Part shown: positions 1-6,374 of the stretch, one piece after another
Layout: each line of letters opens with the position of its first letter
Numbering within the stretch: position 1 is the stretch's first letter
Source of the DNA: Gemmatimonadota bacterium
Lineage (GTDB): Bacteria > Gemmatimonadota > Gemmatimonadetes > Gemmatimonadales > Gemmatimonadaceae
Assembly: GCA_028287225.1 (NCBI GenBank)
Contig: JAQBPZ010000282.1
Span: forward strand, 1-6,408
Direction of reading: 5' to 3'
Length of the DNA: 6,408 bases
Program-made: the position numbers and the translations under genes
The notes under the pieces: generated by a model
What the model was told of the DNA's origin: nothing
Database searches by the model: none
What the model saw: the letters and a program-made list of their open reading frames with translations, nothing else

Positions 1-2851
1 GCCCTCCGCCGCCACCGCCGCCGCCGCCGCCCATCAGTTGCTGGATCTGCTGGGTGTTGCCGGTCGCGATCGCCGTCCGGATCTGGTCGAGCATCGGCCG
101 CGGCAGCGTGCCGGCCTTGTCGAGCGAATCGATCACCACCGCGATGCGCCGGGCCTGCACGATCGAGTCGCGCAGCCCTGCCGGCGAGAGCGGCGCCGAG
201 CGCGGTGCGCGGCCCCGGAAGTCCCACGTCACCTTGTGCAGCCCCGCGCCGCTCGGTGCGGTGAGCGTGCGCACCGTGTCGCCGCTCGCGTCGGTGATCA
301 CCAGCCGCACCGTCTCGCGCGGCGCCCCGCTGTTCAGGCGGTACCAGATGTCCGCGCCGTACGTGGGGCTCGGCGCCTCGAAGAGCTGGTGCCCCGCCGC
401 CTGGCCCTCGATCGGGCCCTGGCCGTACTCGTACGCCGTCTTCGGGGCGTACAGCGCCACGGTCCGGTTGCGCATGCTGTCCACCAGCATCTGCTGGAGC
501 GGCGCGATGTCGGCGATCCAGATGGACCGGCCGTGCGTGGCGGCGATGAGCTCGTGGTCGCGCGGGTGGATCTTCAGGTCGTGCACCGGCACGGTCGGCA
601 GCCCGTTCATGAAGCGCTGCCACGACGCGCCGCGGTTCGTGGACATGTAGGCGCCCACGTCCGTGCCCAGGAAGAGCAGCTGCGGATTGGAGGGATCCTC
701 GCGGATCACGTGCACGAAGTCCGGACCGCCCGTCGGCAGGTTCGCCGCGATGGACCGGAAGGTGCGCCCGTAGTCCGTCGTCATGTAGACGTACGGGGTG
801 AAGTCGTTGGAGCGGTGCCCGTCGAACGCCACGTAGAACACGCTGGAGTCCGAGGCGCTCGGCTCGATGCGGCTGACCCAGGTGTTCTTCGGGACGCCGG
901 GGAAGCGCGTGGTGAGGTTCTCCCAGCTCCCGCCGTCGTTGCGCGTGAGCCACACGTTGCCGTCATCCGTCCCTGCATACAGCAGCCCCGGCCGGACCGG
1001 CGACTCGGCGAGCGCCGTGATCGTGCTGTGCGTCTCGGCACCAGTGTTGTCCGGCGTGATGCCGCCCGTCGTCTGCGTGCTCACCTTGATCTTCACGGCG
1101 TCGTGCGTCGTGAGGTCGGGCGAGATCGGGATGAGGTTCTCGCCGCGGTTCGTGCTCTTGAGCACCTTGTTCGCCGCCGCGTAGAACGTCGTGGGGCTGT
1201 GCGGCGAGAGGAAGAACGGGGTGTTCCAGTTGAAGCGCAGGTCCCACTCGCTGGAATCCGCGGCCGCGCGGCGCCGCAGCTCGTCCACCCGGCGCTGCAC
1301 GTCACGTCCGGCCGGCTGCGCCGTGTCGCCGCGCGCGACGATGATGGAATCCTCGAACTGACGATAGCGATTGCGCCAGTTGGGCTTGGAGAGCACCGTG
1401 CGCTCGCCCGTCTCGCGGTTCAGGCGGCTCATGTTGCCGCCCTGCGACTCCACGTACACGATGTTCTGGTCGGTGGGGTCCTGCGCCGTGTAGAATCCGT
1501 CGCCGCCGCCCACCGTGCTCCACATCGCGTTGGTCACCGGGCCCTGCTTCCGCCGGCTCGGACCGCACCAGCTGCCGTTGTCCTGGAGGCCGCCGCACAC
1601 GTTGTACGGCACCGCCATGTCGTACGACACCGCGTAGAACTGGCCCAGCGGCATGCTGTTGATGAAGCTGTAGGTGCCGCCCTTGTCGAACGTCTGCGAC
1701 ACGCCGCCATCGTTGCCCACCACGATGTGGTCGGGGTCGTTCGGGTCGATCCACATCGCGTGATGGTCCACGTGGATGCCCTGCGTCGCCGTGCGCGCCG
1801 TCTTCCCGCCGTCGTCGCTGACGAGCACCGGCGTCGACGTGAAGTACACGCGCTCCGGGTTCTTCGGGTCCACGCGCACCTGGTTGTAGTAGAAGGGGCG
1901 CACGTTCGTCCCGTTCCGCTTCTCCCAGGTGGCGCCGCCGTCCACCGAACGGTACAGCCCGGAGGGCCGTACCTGTCCCTTGCCCCCCGCCTTCGCGCCG
2001 CCCATCACCGTGTCGGCCTCGATCATCGCGTAGATCATCCGCGGGTTGCTGCGGGAGATGTCGAAGTTGATGCGGCCCTTCGTCGTCTCGGGGAACCCGC
2101 CCCCCTTCACCTCCGTCCACGTGCGGCCGGCGTCCGTGGACTTCCAGAGCGCCGAGCCCGCGCCGCCGCTGTTCAGGAACCAGGGGCCGCGCACGCGCTC
2201 CCAGCTCGAGGCCCACACGATGTCCGGGTTGCTCGGGTCGAGCTGCACGTCCACGAAGCCCGCCTTGTCGCTCACGAACTTCACCAGGTCCCAGCTCTGG
2301 CCCCCGTTCGTGCTCTTGTAGAGCCCACGTTCCTTGTTCGGCCCCCATGCGTGCCCGAGCGCCGCGACGTACACCACGTCCTTGTTGCGCGGGTCGATCA
2401 CGATGCGGCCGATCTGCTGCGTCTCGCCCAGCCCCACGAACTTCCAGGTCCGCGCGCCGTCGGTGGTCTTCCACACGCCGCCGCCGGGCGACATCGAGTT
2501 GCGCGAGTCCTCCTCGCCCGTGCCCAGGTACAGCACGTTCGAGTCGCTCGGCGCGATCGCGAGGTCGCCGAGCGACGCGACACGCTCGTTGTCGAACACG
2601 GGACGGAAGGTCGTGCCGTTGTTGATGGTCTTCCACACGCCGCCGGCCGCGGCGGCGACGTAGAAGGTCTTGGAGGGCGACGGGATCCCCTCGATGTCGG
2701 TGATGCGGCCGCCCATGTTCGCCGGCCCGAGCGGGCGCCAGCGGACGGCCGAGAGCAGCGTGGAGTCGAGGGCCGCCTGTTGCGCGGCCAGCGGGGGCGC
2801 GCAGCAGGTGAGAACGGTGGCGAGGGTGAGACGTCGAGCCGTGAGACGCAT
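1..2851 (-). CDS. Secreted BNR/sortilin (VPS10)-like beta-propeller protein, 3' end outside window
   Basis: The frame translates without a stop for 950 codons from the ATG at 2851-2849 to the window edge, so the C-terminus is missing. Residues 1-23 form a signal peptide (basic MRLTARR, hydrophobic core, likely cleavage after LAA before QQ). The rest carries repeated Asp-box/BNR motifs of the S-x-D/N-x-G-x-T/S-W type, near residues 75-82, 129-136, 180-187, 238-245, 302-309, 637-643, 691-698 and 737-744. This is consistent with two tandem beta-propellers. Family-like signatures include HVDHHAMWIDP (360-370), GNDGG (379-383), GGLQDNGSWCGPS (420-432) and RFNWNTPFFLSPH (539-551). Residues about 847-880 resemble a FlgD-type Ig-like module, followed by a linker and ten glycines at the edge. 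Such proteins are often annotated as glycosyl hydrolase, sortilin-like or WD40/YVTN/BNR-like; substrate and activity are generally unknown, and I cannot assign catalytic residues. The start is set by the signal peptide; no clear Shine-Dalgarno precedes it. It is divergent from the FNT gene. Confidence 0.93.
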   Translation of the reverse strand, partial: MRLTARRLTLATVLTCCAPPLAAQQAALDSTLLSAVRWRPLGPANMGGRITDIEGIPSPSKTFYVAAAAGGVWKTINNGTTFRPVFDNERVASLGDLAIAPSDSNVLYLGTGEEDSRNSMSPGGGVWKTTDGARTWKFVGLGETQQIGRIVIDPRNKDVVYVAALGHAWGPNKERGLYKSTNGGQSWDLVKFVSDKAGFVDVQLDPSNPDIVWASSWERVRGPWFLNSGGAGSALWKSTDAGRTWTEVKGGGFPETTKGRINFDISRSNPRMIYAMIEADTVMGGAKAGGKGQVRPSGLYRSVDGGATWEKRNGTNVRPFYYNQVRVDPKNPERVYFTSTPVLVSDDGGKTARTATQGIHVDHHAMWIDPNDPDHIVVGNDGGVSQTFDKGGTYSFINSMPLGQFYAVSYDMAVPYNVCGGLQDNGSWCGPSRRKQGPVTNAMWSTVGGGDGFYTAQDPTDQNIVYVESQGGNMSRLNRETGERTVLSKPNWRNRYRQFEDSIIVARGDTAQPAGRDVQRRVDELRRRAAADSSEWDLRFNWNTPFFLSPHSPTTFYAAANKVLKSTNRGENLIPISPDLTTHDAVKIKVSTQTTGGITPDNTGAETHSTITALAESPVRPGLLYAGTDDGNVWLTRNDGGSWENLTTRFPGVPKNTWVSRIEPSASDSSVFYVAFDGHRSNDFTPYVYMTTDYGRTFRSIAANLPTGGPDFVHVIREDPSNPQLLFLGTDVGAYMSTNRGASWQRFMNGLPTVPVHDLKIHPRDHELIAATHGRSIWIADIAPLQQMLVDSMRNRTVALYAPKTAYEYGQGPIEGQAAGHQLFEAPSPTYGADIWYRLNSGAPRETVRLVITDASGDTVRTLTAPSGAGLHKVTWDFRGRAPRSAPLSPAGLRDSIVQARRIAVVIDSLDKAGTLPRPMLDQIRTAIATGNTQQIQQLMGGGGGGGGGG
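2..31 (-). repeat. Polyglycine-coding GCC triplet tract
   Basis: Ten consecutive glycine codons of the propeller gene (residues 941-950) lie at the window edge. On the minus strand they read as five GGC, one GGT, two GGC, GGA and GGG. The tract follows an ...IQQLM segment and probably forms a flexible low-complexity linker. The pure five-triplet part (17-31) could vary in length by slippage. The tract may continue beyond the window. Confidence 0.85.
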
Positions 2852-2977
2852 GGTGGGCCGAGGGTGGCGGGTAGGGGTCCGGTCGGGCGACGGATAAGCT
2901 ACGGCACGGATGCACGGACCGTTGCGACCCGTGGGAACGGTTTCTGCGCCGCGCGCGGGAAAGTCGACGAGGATCGC
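2852..2977. promoter_or_regulatory. Divergent intergenic region between propeller and FNT genes
   Basis: This 126-bp gap must hold the promoters of two genes facing away from each other. No convincing -35/-10 pair is visible for either. It contains a tandem 7-bp direct repeat, GCACGGA at 2904-2910 and 2912-2918, separated by one base. It also contains a 6-12-6 inverted repeat, ACCGTT at 2918-2923 and AACGGT at 2936-2941. The two overlap and could be a regulator-binding region, but this is inferred from layout alone. The only AT-richer patch is around 2893-2901 (GATAAGCTA). Confidence 0.4.
2969..2973 (+). promoter_or_regulatory. Ribosome binding site of the FNT gene
   Basis: GAGGA lies four bases before the ATG at 2978. 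It supports that start over the much longer open frame that continues upstream. It is the only reasonable Shine-Dalgarno sequence among the four genes here. Confidence 0.6.
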
Positions 2978-3847
2978 ATGGCCGACACGGCACAGGGGAG
3001 GAGGGAGGAGCGCGAGCGCGCGACGGAGGTGCACGACCGCCAGGACGAGCACCGCGAGGAGCAGGCGTGGGAGGCGCAGTCGCTCGACGCGCAGACCACC
3101 TATGAGGTGATCCGCCGCGAGGGGGTGCGGGAGCTGGACCGCACGACGGCGGCGCTCTTCTGGTCCGGGCTCGCCGCCGGCCTGTCGATGGGCTTCTCCT
3201 TCCTCGGCGAAGCGCTGCTCCACGCCCATCTCCCCGACGCGCGATGGCGCCCGCTCGTGGCGACGCTGGGCTACAGCACCGGCTTCCTGATCGTCATCCT
3301 CGGCAGCCAGCAGCTGTTCACGGAGAACACCCTCACCCCGATCATTCCGCTGCTCTCGCGGCGCACCCTGGACTGCCTGCGCAACGTGCTTCGCCTCTGG
3401 GGCGCCGTGCTCGTGGCCAACCTCCTCGGGGCGCTCCTCTTCGGCTTCGTCCTGGCGCGGTTCGCCGTGGTCTCGCCGGAGACCTATCCGGCCCTGTCGG
3501 AGCTGGCGGGGAAGGCGATGTCGCACGATTTCGCGACGACGCTCCTGCACGGCGTGTACGCGGGCTGGCTCATCGCCCTGCTCGTCTGGATGCTCCCCGG
3601 GGCTGAGAGCGGGAAGCTCGCCGTCATCGTGATCATGACGTACTTCGTCGGGCTGGGCGGCTTCGCCCACATCATCGCCGGTGCGAGCGAGGTGTTCTAC
3701 GCGGTCTTCCGGGGGGAGGCGAGCTGGGGCCGCGCCATCGGCGGGTTCATCGTGCCCGCGCTGCTCGGGAACGTGCTGGGCGGCCTGACGATGGTGGCGT
3801 CGCTCAACCATGCGCAGGCCACCAGCGGGGAAGAAAGGGCGAACTGA
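2978..3847 (+). CDS. Formate/nitrite transporter (FNT) family channel, YfdC-like
   Basis: The product is a 289-residue inner-membrane protein, a normal length for a family of pentameric channels for small monovalent anions such as formate, nitrite and hydrosulfide. Residues 1-50 are hydrophilic and strongly charged, possibly helical or coiled coil, followed by the REGVRELDRTTAALFWSGLAAG entry to helix 1. Six hydrophobic segments can be seen: about 57-80, 92-110, 138-162, 187-207, 213-245 (broken near 228) and 253-275. The Omega-loop-like signature QQLFTENT is at 111-118. The helix-5 break carries GGFAHIIAG with His231, which aligns by eye with the central pore histidine of FocA (GFEHSIAN). 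The Asn of that FocA motif is Gly here, and the QQLFTENT form resembles YfdC-like members rather than FocA/NirC, so the substrate is uncertain. The ATG at 2978 is chosen for its GAGGA ribosome site and family length; the frame is open much further upstream but only antisense to the propeller gene. The MarR gene lies 283 bp downstream on the same strand. Confidence 0.93.
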   Translation: MADTAQGRREERERATEVHDRQDEHREEQAWEAQSLDAQTTYEVIRREGVRELDRTTAALFWSGLAAGLSMGFSFLGEALLHAHLPDARWRPLVATLGYSTGFLIVILGSQQLFTENTLTPIIPLLSRRTLDCLRNVLRLWGAVLVANLLGALLFGFVLARFAVVSPETYPALSELAGKAMSHDFATTLLHGVYAGWLIALLVWMLPGAESGKLAVIVIMTYFVGLGGFAHIIAGASEVFYAVFRGEASWGRAIGGFIVPALLGNVLGGLTMVASLNHAQATSGEERAN

Positions 3848-4130
3848 GCCGATCCGACTGCCGCAGGTTGCCGGCTGTGCGGTGGCGCGTACGAGCGCAC
3901 TGCCACAACGGACGTACCGGGTACCGTGGCCGGGCTACGGCGACCCGGTGGGAGGCTCAGGGGGACCCGTGGACAGGCGGTCGTGCAGAACGGGCGTGAG
4001 CACGGCGCGTGAGGCGGAATGCCATCCTTGCGACGCCTACAGCTCCCAGAGGCCTCCCGCCGAGTCCCGATACCTCGTACATAGTACGACGTACGGTCGT
4101 GGTGGCAGTTCCCTCGTACCCGTCATCGTC
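3848..4130. other. Intergenic region rich in GTAC words between FNT and MarR genes
   Basis: I see no convincing gene in these 283 bp. The tetramer GTAC occurs seven times (starting at 3889, 3914, 3921, 4077, 4084, 4091 and 4116), against roughly one expected from base composition. Two occurrences form a perfect 11-bp palindrome, GTACC-G-GGTAC (3914-3924), and three form the inverted repeat at 4071-4094. The 8-mer CCTCGTAC occurs twice, at 4073-4080 and 4112-4119. Some weak stem potential follows the FNT stop, but no T-tract marks a standard terminator. Confidence 0.6.
4071..4093. promoter_or_regulatory. Inverted repeat, probable MarR-type operator
   Basis: The left arm TACCTCGTAC (4071-4080) and the right arm GTACGACGTA (4084-4093) are reverse complements at 9 of 10 positions, with the spacer ATA. 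A second, overlapping palindrome GTACG-A-CGTAC (4084-4094) shares the right half. The site ends 37 bp before the MarR start. Its size and symmetry suit a dimeric winged-helix regulator, and MarR proteins often repress their own genes, so autoregulation is the simplest reading. A weak -10-like CATAGT (4080-4085) lies in its centre. No copy is visible in the other intergenic regions of the window. Confidence 0.55.
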
Positions 4131-4676
4131 ATGTCTCCCGCGTCATCCCCGCGTCGCGCCCCACCTGCCACGCCGGCCGCCGCCGCCGCCGCGGACCAGC
4201 TGTCGCCCGAGGTGGCGCCCGTGTTCGCGTCGCTGCGACGCCTCGTGCATGCGCTCCACACCGCCTCTCGCGATACCGAGCAGCGGCTCGGCCTCACCGG
4301 CGCACAGCTCTTCGTGCTCACCCAGCTCAAGGTCACCCCGTCGCTCTCGATCAACGACCTTGCCGAGCGGACGATGACGCACCAGAGCACCGTGTCGGTG
4401 GTGGTGCGGCGGCTCGTACAGCGCAGGCTCGTGCGCAAGGTGCGCGCGGCCGACGACGCGCGGCGCGTGGAGCTCACCCTCACCCCCTCGGGCATGGCGT
4501 TGATGCGCAAGGCGCCGGAGGCGATGCAGACCCGCCTCGCCCGCGCCATCGATGCGCTCGACGGCGCGCAGCGGCGCGCCATGGCGAGCGGGCTCGCCCG
4601 GCTCGTCACCAGTCTCGGCGGCGACGCGGCGCCGGAGACGATGTTCTTCCAGGGCGGAAGCAGGAGCCAGCGCTAG
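4131..4676 (+). CDS. MarR-family winged helix-turn-helix transcriptional regulator
   Basis: The product is a 181-residue cytoplasmic DNA-binding protein, at the upper end of the usual MarR length because of an N-terminal Pro/Ala-rich tail (residues 1-25). The core begins with a dimerisation helix (about 26-50). LTGAQLFVLTQL (55-66) and SINDLAERTMTHQSTVSVVVRRL (73-95) then form the helix-turn-helix, with the recognition helix around 84-98. The wing is RKVRAADDARRVELTLTPSG (102-121), with the family's conserved Asp/Arg pattern at D109-A-R111-R112. C-terminal helices (about 124-162) complete the dimer interface. The ligand cannot be deduced, and no cysteine that could act as an OhrR-type redox switch is present. 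The start is the only ATG fitting the family length. The frame is open further upstream, but that part has no MarR character and would include the operator. No Shine-Dalgarno is visible. The gene is convergent with the glycosidase. Confidence 0.92.
   Translation: MSPASSPRRAPPATPAAAAAADQLSPEVAPVFASLRRLVHALHTASRDTEQRLGLTGAQLFVLTQLKVTPSLSINDLAERTMTHQSTVSVVVRRLVQRRLVRKVRAADDARRVELTLTPSGMALMRKAPEAMQTRLARAIDALDGAQRRAMASGLARLVTSLGGDAAPETMFFQGGSRSQR
4176..4193 (+). repeat. Alanine-coding GCC triplet tract in the MarR N-terminus
   Basis: Six alanine codons (five GCC and one GCG) encode residues 16-21 in the disordered-looking N-terminal tail, before the dimerisation helix. It is a short trinucleotide repeat that could change length without touching the DNA-binding domain. 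Confidence 0.7.
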
Positions 4677-4701
4677 CCTCCGTGCCACCACCGGCGCGGC
4701 C

Positions 4702-6264
4702 TCAGTTGCGTTCTACCACCGGGCTGCCCACCCGCACCGCGGGACTCGCGTTGCCCACGCGGTCGATCGCCGTCACCCACAGGTCCAGGGGCATCGCGAC
4801 ATTGCGGGCCGCCGCCACGAAGCCGCGCGTCGCGCCCGGAAAGATCGTCGTCGACCAGCCCGACGGGTACCGGGACTGCACCACCCACTGCCAGGGGGCC
4901 TCGGTCGTGGAGACCACGACGCCCGGCGGACCCGCGGCCTCCACGGCGGAGCGCAGGTCGATCACGCGCGCGCCGGTGGTGGCATCCGTACGCAGCGTGA
5001 CCACCGGCCGTGCCGGCGGATGCGGATGGAGCCAGGGCGTCGCGGGCACGAGCGCCGGCTGCGCGTACGCTTCGCTCGCGAGCCGCTCGTCCAGCCGATC
5101 CGGGTTCTGCATGAACACCGTGCTGCTGAAGTGCACGTTGCCCGTGGCGCCCGGCTGCGCACGCGTCAGGCGGATCTGGTTGAGCACTTCGTCCACGCTG
5201 AACTTCTGCGCGTTCGTGAACGCCACCTTGCCCGTGTAGTTGCCCGGCCAGATGTTGCGCCCCTTCGTGTTCTCCTCCACCCACCAGCGGAGCAGCTGCA
5301 CGTAGCTCTGCTGCGGACGGTCCGCCGGCCAGTAGAGCTGCGGCGTGAAGTAGTCCACCCAGCCCTCGTTGAGCCACTTGCGCGCGTCGGCATACAGCTC
5401 GGAGTACTGGTCCAGTCCGCGCACCGACGCGGGATGGCCCGGCCGCCAGATCCCGAACGGGCTGATCCCGAAGCGCACCCACGGCTTCACGGCGTGGATC
5501 TGCTCGTACAGTCCCTTCACCAGCTGATTGACGTTCTCGCGGCGCCAGTCGTTGCGCGCCAGCGTCCCGCCCTCGCGCCGATAGCGCGCGTAGGTCGCGT
5601 CGTCGGGGAAGTCCAGCTCGCGGCCGTTGCGGGTCTCCTTGTACGGATAGAAGTAGTCGTCCATGTGCACCGCATCGATGTCGTAGCGGCGCACGAGGTC
5701 CAGCACCACGCGCGTGGTCAGGTTGCGCACGGCGGGATCGCCCGGATCCAGCCACAGGAACGAGCCGTACTTGCGGACCAGCTCGGGGCGCGTGCGGCTG
5801 ATGTGGTTGGCGGACACGCGCGGCGTCGAGGGATCCTTCGCCCGGTACGGGTTGATCCACACGTGCAGCTCGATCCCCCGCTTGTGCGCCTCGGCCACGG
5901 CGAACGAGAGCGGATCGTAGTACGGGTCGGGCGCGCGTCCCATCTCGCCGGTGAGGAAGTCGGACCACGGCTCGATCGTCGAGGCGTAGAGCGCATCGCT
6001 CGCCGGACGGACCTGGAGCACCATCGCGTTCATGCGCAGCGCGACGAGCTTGTCCAGGATGGCGACGAGCTCCGCCTGCTGCTGCGCGCTGGAGAGCCCG
6101 CGCCGCGAGGGCCAGTCCAGGTTGCCGACGCTCGCGACCCAGACCGCGCGGAACTCGCGCATCACCGGGGGCGGCGCCTCCGCGCGCGTCGCGGACTGGG
6201 CGCACGCGGCGATGGGGACCACGACGAACAGCGCGAGCTGGGCAAGACGGTTCAGGCAACGCAT
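4702..6264 (-). CDS. GHL10/DUF187 family glycosidase (DigH-like), probable lipoprotein
   Basis: The product has 520 residues. The N-terminus MRCLNRLAQLALFVVVPIAAC is an export signal with a lipobox I18-A19-A20-C21. The residue after Cys is Ala, so outer-membrane sorting is plausible, although signal peptidase I cleavage after A-C-A is also possible. Residues about 36-400 form the TIM-barrel glycosyl-hydrolase-like 10 domain. Its landmarks are REFRAVWVASVGNLDWPS (36-53), LQVRPASDALY (83-93), HVWINPYRA (134-142), VHMDDYFYPY (199-208), GISPFGIWRP (266-275) and FTPQLYW (306-312). The acidic pair D202-D203 is a likely active-site element. Residues about 418-515 look like a fibronectin-III-type beta domain. 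The E. coli relative DigH (YddW) is an outer-membrane lipoprotein that cleaves glycan strands lacking stem peptides at the divisome; a similar wall-glycan role is inferred here, not shown. The ATG at 6264 is preferred over one 18 codons upstream because it begins the signal peptide directly. Confidence 0.94.
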   Translation of the reverse strand: MRCLNRLAQLALFVVVPIAACAQSATRAEAPPPVMREFRAVWVASVGNLDWPSRRGLSSAQQQAELVAILDKLVALRMNAMVLQVRPASDALYASTIEPWSDFLTGEMGRAPDPYYDPLSFAVAEAHKRGIELHVWINPYRAKDPSTPRVSANHISRTRPELVRKYGSFLWLDPGDPAVRNLTTRVVLDLVRRYDIDAVHMDDYFYPYKETRNGRELDFPDDATYARYRREGGTLARNDWRRENVNQLVKGLYEQIHAVKPWVRFGISPFGIWRPGHPASVRGLDQYSELYADARKWLNEGWVDYFTPQLYWPADRPQQSYVQLLRWWVEENTKGRNIWPGNYTGKVAFTNAQKFSVDEVLNQIRLTRAQPGATGNVHFSSTVFMQNPDRLDERLASEAYAQPALVPATPWLHPHPPARPVVTLRTDATTGARVIDLRSAVEAAGPPGVVVSTTEAPWQWVVQSRYPSGWSTTIFPGATRGFVAAARNVAMPLDLWVTAIDRVGNASPAVRVGSPVVERN

Positions 6265-6288
6265 GCGGGTCGGCTTCGGGTGAGCCGA

Positions 6289-6318
6289 ATGATCACCGGA
6301 TGGCGCAGCGCGAGGCAA
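6289..6318 (-). promoter_or_regulatory. Possible sigma70-type promoter of the glycosidase gene
   Basis: Read on the minus strand, TTGCCT (6318-6313) and GATCAT (6294-6289) are separated by 18 bases, each matching four of six consensus positions. Transcription from here would give a leader of about 17 bases before the ATG at 6264, with no clear Shine-Dalgarno. Spacing and position are right, but the match is modest. Confidence 0.3.
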
Positions 6319-6334
6319 GCGGGAGGGGAGAGAC

Positions 6335-6374
6335 GGATTAGGGATCAGTCAGGGATTAGGGATTAGGGATTAGG
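6335..6374 (+). repeat. GGGATTA heptamer repeat with G-quadruplex potential
   Basis: Three perfect tandem copies of GGGATTA occupy 6352-6372, followed by GG. Degenerate copies GGATTA (6335-6340) and GGGATCA (6341-6347) precede them, separated by GTCA. Four GGG runs (6341, 6352, 6359, 6366) with loops of 8, 4 and 4 bases fit an intramolecular G-quadruplex on the plus strand. The array lies about 70-110 bp upstream of the glycosidase start, just beyond its possible -35 element. The plus strand is the template strand for that gene. Confidence 0.8.

Noticed and set aside
38..2977. Long open plus-strand frame of about 980 codons upstream of the FNT gene
   Set aside because: It mirrors the propeller gene codon by codon, is extremely rich in Arg, Val, His and Ala, shows no domain, and the opposite strand has clear family motifs and a signal peptide.
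1302..2993. 563-codon minus-strand frame overlapping the propeller gene
   Set aside because: It is an out-of-frame shadow with low-complexity Arg-rich sequence, while the Asp-box repeats are in the other frame.
3861..3906. Stem-forming segments after the FNT stop (CCGCA/TGCGG and GTGGC/GCCAC) as a terminator
   Set aside because: The stems are only five pairs, with large or competing loops, and no T-tract follows.
3810..4130. In-frame upstream extension of the MarR gene starting inside the FNT gene
   Set aside because: The extra 107 residues show no MarR or other domain character, overlap the FNT end and would place the inverted repeat inside the coding region.
4677..4701. Bidirectional terminator between the convergent MarR and glycosidase genes
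   Set aside because: The 25-bp gap and its flanks show no good hairpin or T-runs.
6265..6318. Upstream ATG extending the glycosidase by 18 residues
   Set aside because: It would put a polar segment in front of the signal peptide, and the downstream ATG begins the signal sequence in the normal way.
4552..6366. 604-codon plus-strand frame opposite the glycosidase
   Set aside because: It has the same antisense register artefact and composition. It starts inside the MarR gene in another frame, while the minus strand encodes a recognisable GHL10 protein.
6335..6374. Telomere-like or CRISPR-like interpretation of the GGGATTA repeats
   Set aside because: The array is only a few heptamers long with no spacers, and it lies next to an ordinary bacterial gene rather than at a replicon end that can be seen.
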